NCBI GenBank assembly: GCA_018303895.1
Contig: JAGVXJ010000027.1
Coordinates: 1-7,331, forward strand
Length of the DNA stretch: 7,331 nucleotides
Direction: 5' to 3'
DNA from: Candidatus Pacearchaeota archaeon
Lineage (GTDB): Archaea; Nanobdellota; Nanobdellia; Pacearchaeales; GW2011-AR1
The notes under the pieces are model-generated. The model made no database searches. It saw nothing but the letters and a program-made list of their open reading frames with translations, and was not told the DNA's origin. A program made the position numbers and the translations under genes. Positions 5,033-7,331 of the stretch are shown here, one piece after another. How positions within the stretch are numbered: the stretch's first letter is position 1; every line of letters begins with the position of its first letter.

Positions 5033-5860
5033 ATGCAAACTAAATTCAAATTAATTATTGCGTCGATATTTTTATTGTTGTTCATTGGAAATGCTCTTGC
5101 AAGCACTGAAGAAGATTTTCTTAGGTTAATTAATAATGAAAGATCAAACCTTGGAAAGAATAATCTTGTTTTAAATTCTGACCTGACTGAAGCAGCTTAT
5201 CTGCATGCTAAAGACATGGCAGAAAAAGGATATTTTAGCCACACTTCTATTGACGGAACAAGTTTTTCAACAAGAATAAAAAATGCAGGATATACTGGAT
5301 ATTATGCATTGGGTGAAAATATTGCTTATCATTATGGAAGCCCTAATGCAGAAATAGTTTTTTCAATGTGGAAAAATAGCGCAGGACATTACAGCAATAT
5401 GATTTCTTCTAATTATAATGAAATGGGATTAGGAGTTTATTATTTTAATGGATATACTTATTATGTTCAGGACCTTGGAAAAAGAAAAATAGCAAGTCCG
5501 CCTCCTGCTCCTCAACCTGAAATTCCCCCTCAAGTAAATCCTACTCCGGAAGAAAATAATAATCCCCCTCAAGAAAATAATCCTCCTCAGGAAACTGAAC
5601 CATTGATATTAAATATTAATGTAACAAAAACTGAAAGCGGTAGATATTTTTTCTTTAAAGTCACAGGGGGGTTAAATGAAAAAAGTTATGCTCAATACAC
5701 TCTTAATGAGAAGACAAAAAAAATTTGTAATAAATGCAATAAATTCAGAATGAATTATAGAATTACTAAAGAAAATTTTCCTGAAGAAGGGGTAAAGGTT
5801 TTATACCAAATAAAAGATACATCAGGCAATATTCTTAACAAAGAAGTTGTTTTGATTTAA
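5033..5860 (+). CDS. Secreted CAP/SCP-domain protein with Pro-rich linker and C-terminal domain
   Basis: The product is 275 residues and exported. A Sec signal peptide (1-23, ending NALA) is followed by a CAP (SCP/PR1, YkwD-like) domain at about 25-150. Its signatures are LINNERSNLG (32-41), HAKDMAEKGYFSHTS (58-72), LGENIAYHYG (93-102) and MWKNSAGHYSNM (112-123), then NEMGLGVYY and a final strand YYVQDLG. The usual pocket residues are present: His70, Glu95, His119 and Glu130. A low-complexity linker (about 155-190) repeats PPQEN-type units. A C-terminal domain (about 191-275), beta-rich in appearance, has a CNKC cysteine pair (the ICNKCNK stretch) and no membrane anchor. CAP proteins are common secreted proteins in bacteria and eukaryotes, with varied or unknown activities. 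The protein probably acts outside the cell or in the envelope. Start chosen by leaderless promoter spacing and the signal peptide. It converges with the RNase H gene, 10 nt apart. Confidence 0.9.
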   Translation: MQTKFKLIIASIFLLLFIGNALASTEEDFLRLINNERSNLGKNNLVLNSDLTEAAYLHAKDMAEKGYFSHTSIDGTSFSTRIKNAGYTGYYALGENIAYHYGSPNAEIVFSMWKNSAGHYSNMISSNYNEMGLGVYYFNGYTYYVQDLGKRKIASPPPAPQPEIPPQVNPTPEENNNPPQENNPPQETEPLILNINVTKTESGRYFFFKVTGGLNEKSYAQYTLNEKTKKICNKCNKFRMNYRITKENFPEEGVKVLYQIKDTSGNILNKEVVLI

Positions 5861-5870
5861 TCTTTCCTCT

Positions 5871-6293
5871 TCATTTTCTATATCTATTGTAACCAAGTTT
5901 ATCCAGTTCTTCGTTCAAAATTTCGTCGACAATTTGCTGGAATTTATCCCAACGCGAAACATGTTTGTATTGAATTGATTTGAAATTTTCTTGAAGTTTC
6001 TGCACTTTTAAAAAAAGCGGAAGCAATTTCGGATCCTTGACGCGATATTCCCCAAGAAGTTGCTTGACAATTAATTCTGAATCAAGGAAACAAGTTAATT
6101 CATCATTCGTGTAAGTTGAAGCGAGTTCCAGCGCTTTAATCAGCGCTTCGTATTCTGCGATATTGTTTGTGACATAATTTCCAATTTTCTTGCTGAATTT
6201 TGTGAGAATTTCTCCGTCTTTCCGAACAAGCACGCCAATTGCTCCGACTCCAGGATTCCCCCTACAACCTCCGTCAGAATTTGTGTAAATCAT
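5871..6293 (-). CDS. rnhA: Ribonuclease HI family protein
   Basis: This enzyme cleaves the RNA strand of RNA-DNA hybrids, helping to remove primers, R-loops and misplaced ribonucleotides. The 140-residue product has the type 1 RNase H fold signatures: YTNSDGGCRGNPGVGAIG (3-20), NNIAEYEALIKAL (43-55), LDSELIVKQL (70-79) and HVSRWDKFQQIVDEILNEELD (111-131). The four metal-binding carboxylates are visible as Asp7, Glu47, Asp71 and Asp123. It lacks the basic-protrusion segment of E. coli RNase HI, as in other archaeal short forms. The usual HVPREENxxAD stretch has changed around residues 113-122, but the final Asp is kept. The ATG places Asp7 at the normal depth. A possible TATA (6326-6333) would give a short leader rather than a leaderless mRNA. 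Confidence 0.9.
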   Translation of the reverse strand: MIYTNSDGGCRGNPGVGAIGVLVRKDGEILTKFSKKIGNYVTNNIAEYEALIKALELASTYTNDELTCFLDSELIVKQLLGEYRVKDPKLLPLFLKVQKLQENFKSIQYKHVSRWDKFQQIVDEILNEELDKLGYNRYRK

Positions 6294-6325
6294 TTTCTCT
6301 TTTTTAAAAATTAAAAATCATAACC

Positions 6326-6333
6326 TTAAATAA
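6326..6333 (-). promoter_or_regulatory. Possible TATA box of the RNase H gene
   Basis: On the minus strand this reads TTATTTAA, centred about 36 nt before the ATG. That would leave roughly 11 nt of leader containing a weak purine run (AAGAGAAA). It departs from the 25.5-nt spacing at neighbouring genes, so the assignment is weak. Confidence 0.3.
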
Positions 6334-6360
6334 TTATTGAAGAATTTTATAGTAGTGAGA

Positions 6361-6672
6361 TTATCTTTCTAAGATTTTTCTTTGATTTTCTTCTAAACAT
6401 TGATTAACCAATCCCTCAAAATAAATGCGCGCAAATACTAAATATTTATCACCGGGATTAATAAGTTCAACCTGATTATCTGCGCCAATATATCCAACAG
6501 GTTTTGCAGTTCCTCTTAAAACAACATGATTTAATCTCCCAAGAACAGACTCATCTGCTACTTCCAAAACTTTAGATGTTTCAAGAGTACCATATAATCT
6601 TGCCACTTCCAGACTTGTTAATTCTGGTAAGAACAATTGATATTCAATATTATCTATATTTCTTACACTCAT
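6361..6672 (-). CDS. Hypothetical protein, 103 aa
   Basis: I do not recognise the family. The product is acidic to neutral with no signal peptide or membrane segment, so it is probably cytosolic. The N-terminal half has an amphipathic helix-like stretch (ELTSLEVARLYGTLE). The middle suggests beta strands with Gly/Pro turns (VVLRGTAKPVGYIGADNQ, then VELINPGDKYLVFARIYF), and the end is helical and charged (ENQRKILER). A standard archaeal promoter at the exact window spacing and a full-length open frame support a real gene. It lies 67 nt upstream of rnhA and 52 nt downstream of the acylphosphatase gene on the same strand, each with its own promoter, so it may be transcribed separately. Confidence 0.7.
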   Translation of the reverse strand: MSVRNIDNIEYQLFLPELTSLEVARLYGTLETSKVLEVADESVLGRLNHVVLRGTAKPVGYIGADNQVELINPGDKYLVFARIYFEGLVNQCLEENQRKILER

Positions 6673-6693
6673 TTGTTTATTTTAGTAAAGATT

Positions 6694-6701
6694 ATTTAAA
6701 T
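6694..6701 (-). promoter_or_regulatory. TATA box of the 103-aa protein gene
   Basis: ATTTAAAT, a palindrome and so the same on both strands, is centred 25.5 nt before the ATG (minus strand, 6672). No Shine-Dalgarno lies between, which predicts a leaderless mRNA. Confidence 0.55.
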
Positions 6702-6724
6702 TAATTTGTGTTATTGACAATCTA

Positions 6725-7000
6725 TTAAATATGCAAAATCTTGAACACTTTAAAATCCTGAAATTTTTCTGGTTTAATCTCTACATTCTTAATCATTGAA
6801 TGCTTTGGCCCCTTTTTGCAAAGTTCAATCATTTTGTTAACATCGTCAAAATCGCCCTCTAAAAAAACTTCAACTCGTCCGTCTTCAAGGTTTCTTATGA
6901 ATCCTTTGACATTATTTCTTTCTGCGTTTTCTTTCACGAACATTCGGAAAAAAACTCCCTGAACCGTTCCGTTAACATAAAGCCGCACTGATTTTTTCAT
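6725..7000 (-). CDS. acyP: Acylphosphatase
   Basis: This small cytosolic enzyme hydrolyses carboxyl-phosphate bonds in acyl phosphates such as carbamoyl or 1,3-bisphosphoglyceryl phosphate. At 91 residues it matches the usual family length. The first family signature is GTVQGVFFRMFV (11-22), with catalytic Arg19 in the phosphate-binding loop. The second is KGFIRNLEDGRVEVFLEG (32-49), with catalytic Asn37. The loop reads GVFFR where most members read GVGFR, a conservative-looking variant. The end (FKVFKILHI) gives the last beta strand of the alpha/beta sandwich. It is 34 nt downstream of the 79-aa gene and has its own TATA box, so co-transcription is possible but not required. Confidence 0.93.
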   Translation of the reverse strand: MKKSVRLYVNGTVQGVFFRMFVKENAERNNVKGFIRNLEDGRVEVFLEGDFDDVNKMIELCKKGPKHSMIKNVEIKPEKFQDFKVFKILHI

Positions 7001-7021
7001 AAATAAAAAAGTTGAGAAGAG

Positions 7022-7029
7022 TTTATTAA
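7022..7029 (-). promoter_or_regulatory. TATA box of the acylphosphatase gene
   Basis: On the minus strand this reads TTAATAAA after purine-rich GAGAACC, centred 25.5 nt before the ATG at 7000. It lies wholly in the 34-nt gap after the 79-aa gene. Confidence 0.5.
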
Positions 7030-7034
7030 GGTTC

Positions 7035-7274
7035 TCAATATCTATATCTTTCTTTCAAATCATCAAATTTATTTTGGAAATAAGACTTATGTTTTCCATT
7101 ATAATCCTCCAACATTCTATAAAATTCTTCTAATTTAGAATGATAAGCAAAACGATTTTCCTGCTTGAACTCTTTTTCAGATTCCCTGATTTTCTCCATC
7201 ATCTTTTTTTCGTTTTCGCTAAGCTGGGAGAAATTCATTTTCCTAAAAGGAAATAAGAATTTTATTAAGTTCAT
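7035..7274 (-). CDS. Hypothetical charged helical protein, 79 aa
   Basis: I do not recognise the family. A short hydrophobic N-terminus (MNLIKFLFPFRKM) leads into a long, highly charged region rich in Glu and Lys (SENEKKMMEKIRESEKEF onward). It is almost certainly helical, perhaps coiled-coil, and ends in the basic-aromatic tail KERYRY. The N-terminus could be a weak membrane-associating helix, but no true signal peptide or anchor is seen. The ATG overlaps the stop of the preceding gene as ATGA (7271-7274), implying translational coupling, and a TATA box also sits at the leaderless distance. An internal ATG (7236-7238) is preceded too closely by AGGA to be a better start. Confidence 0.65.
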   Translation of the reverse strand: MNLIKFLFPFRKMNFSQLSENEKKMMEKIRESEKEFKQENRFAYHSKLEEFYRMLEDYNGKHKSYFQNKFDDLKERYRY

Positions 7275-7331
7275 AAAACTTTTTTAAGAAGATATCTTTT
7301 AAACTTTTCTGTGTTAAATTCCTCTGACATC
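7271..7331 (-). CDS. End of a gene running off the window
   Basis: The minus-strand frame is open from the window edge to TGA 7271-7273 and reads MSEEFNTEKFKRYLLKKVL if the ATG at 7330 is counted. It is either a 19-codon ORF or, more likely, the basic C-terminus of a longer gene. Its stop lies in the ATGA shared with the next gene, which supports it being translated. It is too short to identify. Confidence 0.4.
   Translation of the reverse strand, partial: MSEEFNTEKFKRYLLKKVL
7296..7303 (-). promoter_or_regulatory. TATA box of the 79-aa protein gene
   Basis: On the minus strand this reads TTTAAAAG, identical to the ileS box, preceded by purine-rich AGAAAAG. It is centred 25.5 nt before the ATG at 7274 and lies inside the end of the upstream gene, as the ileS box does. 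Confidence 0.55.

Noticed and set aside
5020..5043. Short ATG frame (MIDFNAN) with AAGGT before it at the CAP gene
   Set aside because: The TATA box places the transcript start at about 5033, so this ATG should lie outside the mRNA. It is also out of frame with the signal peptide.
5517..5590. Possible minisatellite in the Pro-rich linker of the CAP protein
   Set aside because: The PPQEN units are irregular at DNA level and read as an ordinary low-complexity protein linker.
1..7331. CRISPR array, tRNA or rRNA genes, or a complete transposon
   Set aside because: I saw no regularly spaced repeats with unique spacers, no T-loop (GGTTCGAATCC-like) sequence, no rRNA motifs and no transposase frame.

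Overview
The window looks like part of an AT-rich archaeal genome, most plausibly a DPANN lineage of the Pacearchaeota/Woesearchaeota type. Three things suggest this: an archaeal-type isoleucyl-tRNA synthetase, a TrmB-family regulator, and archaeal promoters. Six genes on both strands have a TATA-like octamer centred 25.5 nt before the start codon, the geometry of leaderless transcription. The lineage is inferred from style and was not tested by phylogeny.

Layout, left to right. (1) The tail of an unrecognised gene (to 164) is followed by ileS (181-2883). (2) The 333-nt gap 2884-3216 is not empty. It holds nested long-range inverted repeats (11 bp with a bulge, then 14 bp with a bulge) enclosing two diverged tandem copies of an ~85-nt GC-richer unit. 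It is a candidate structured non-coding RNA or a small non-autonomous mobile element. (3) At 3217-3591 is a small secreted protein with a signal peptide and a C-terminal signal of the bacterial PEP-CTERM (VPLPA-like) type, unexpected in an archaeon. (4) A TrmB-like regulator (3859-4665) is preceded by a 139-nt leader with a four-codon ORF and a 35-codon ORF, the latter joined to trmB by an ATGA overlap. A two-helix small membrane protein follows (4677-4852) but is broken by a one-base frameshift in a T run. (5) A secreted CAP/SCP-domain protein (5033-5860) has an inverted repeat abutting its TATA box. (6) The minus strand holds a housekeeping-like series: RNase HI (5871-6293), an unrecognised 103-aa protein (6361-6672), acylphosphatase (6725-7000), an unrecognised 79-aa charged protein (7035-7274), and the end of a further gene running off the window.

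How they may fit together. The right side and ileS are core functions. The middle (about 2900-5860) has an accessory, cell-surface character: two exported proteins flank a one-component regulator and a small membrane protein. The regulator may control its own promoter and the CAP promoter, since both carry GTTA...TAAC inverted repeats just upstream of the TATA box. That link is an inference.
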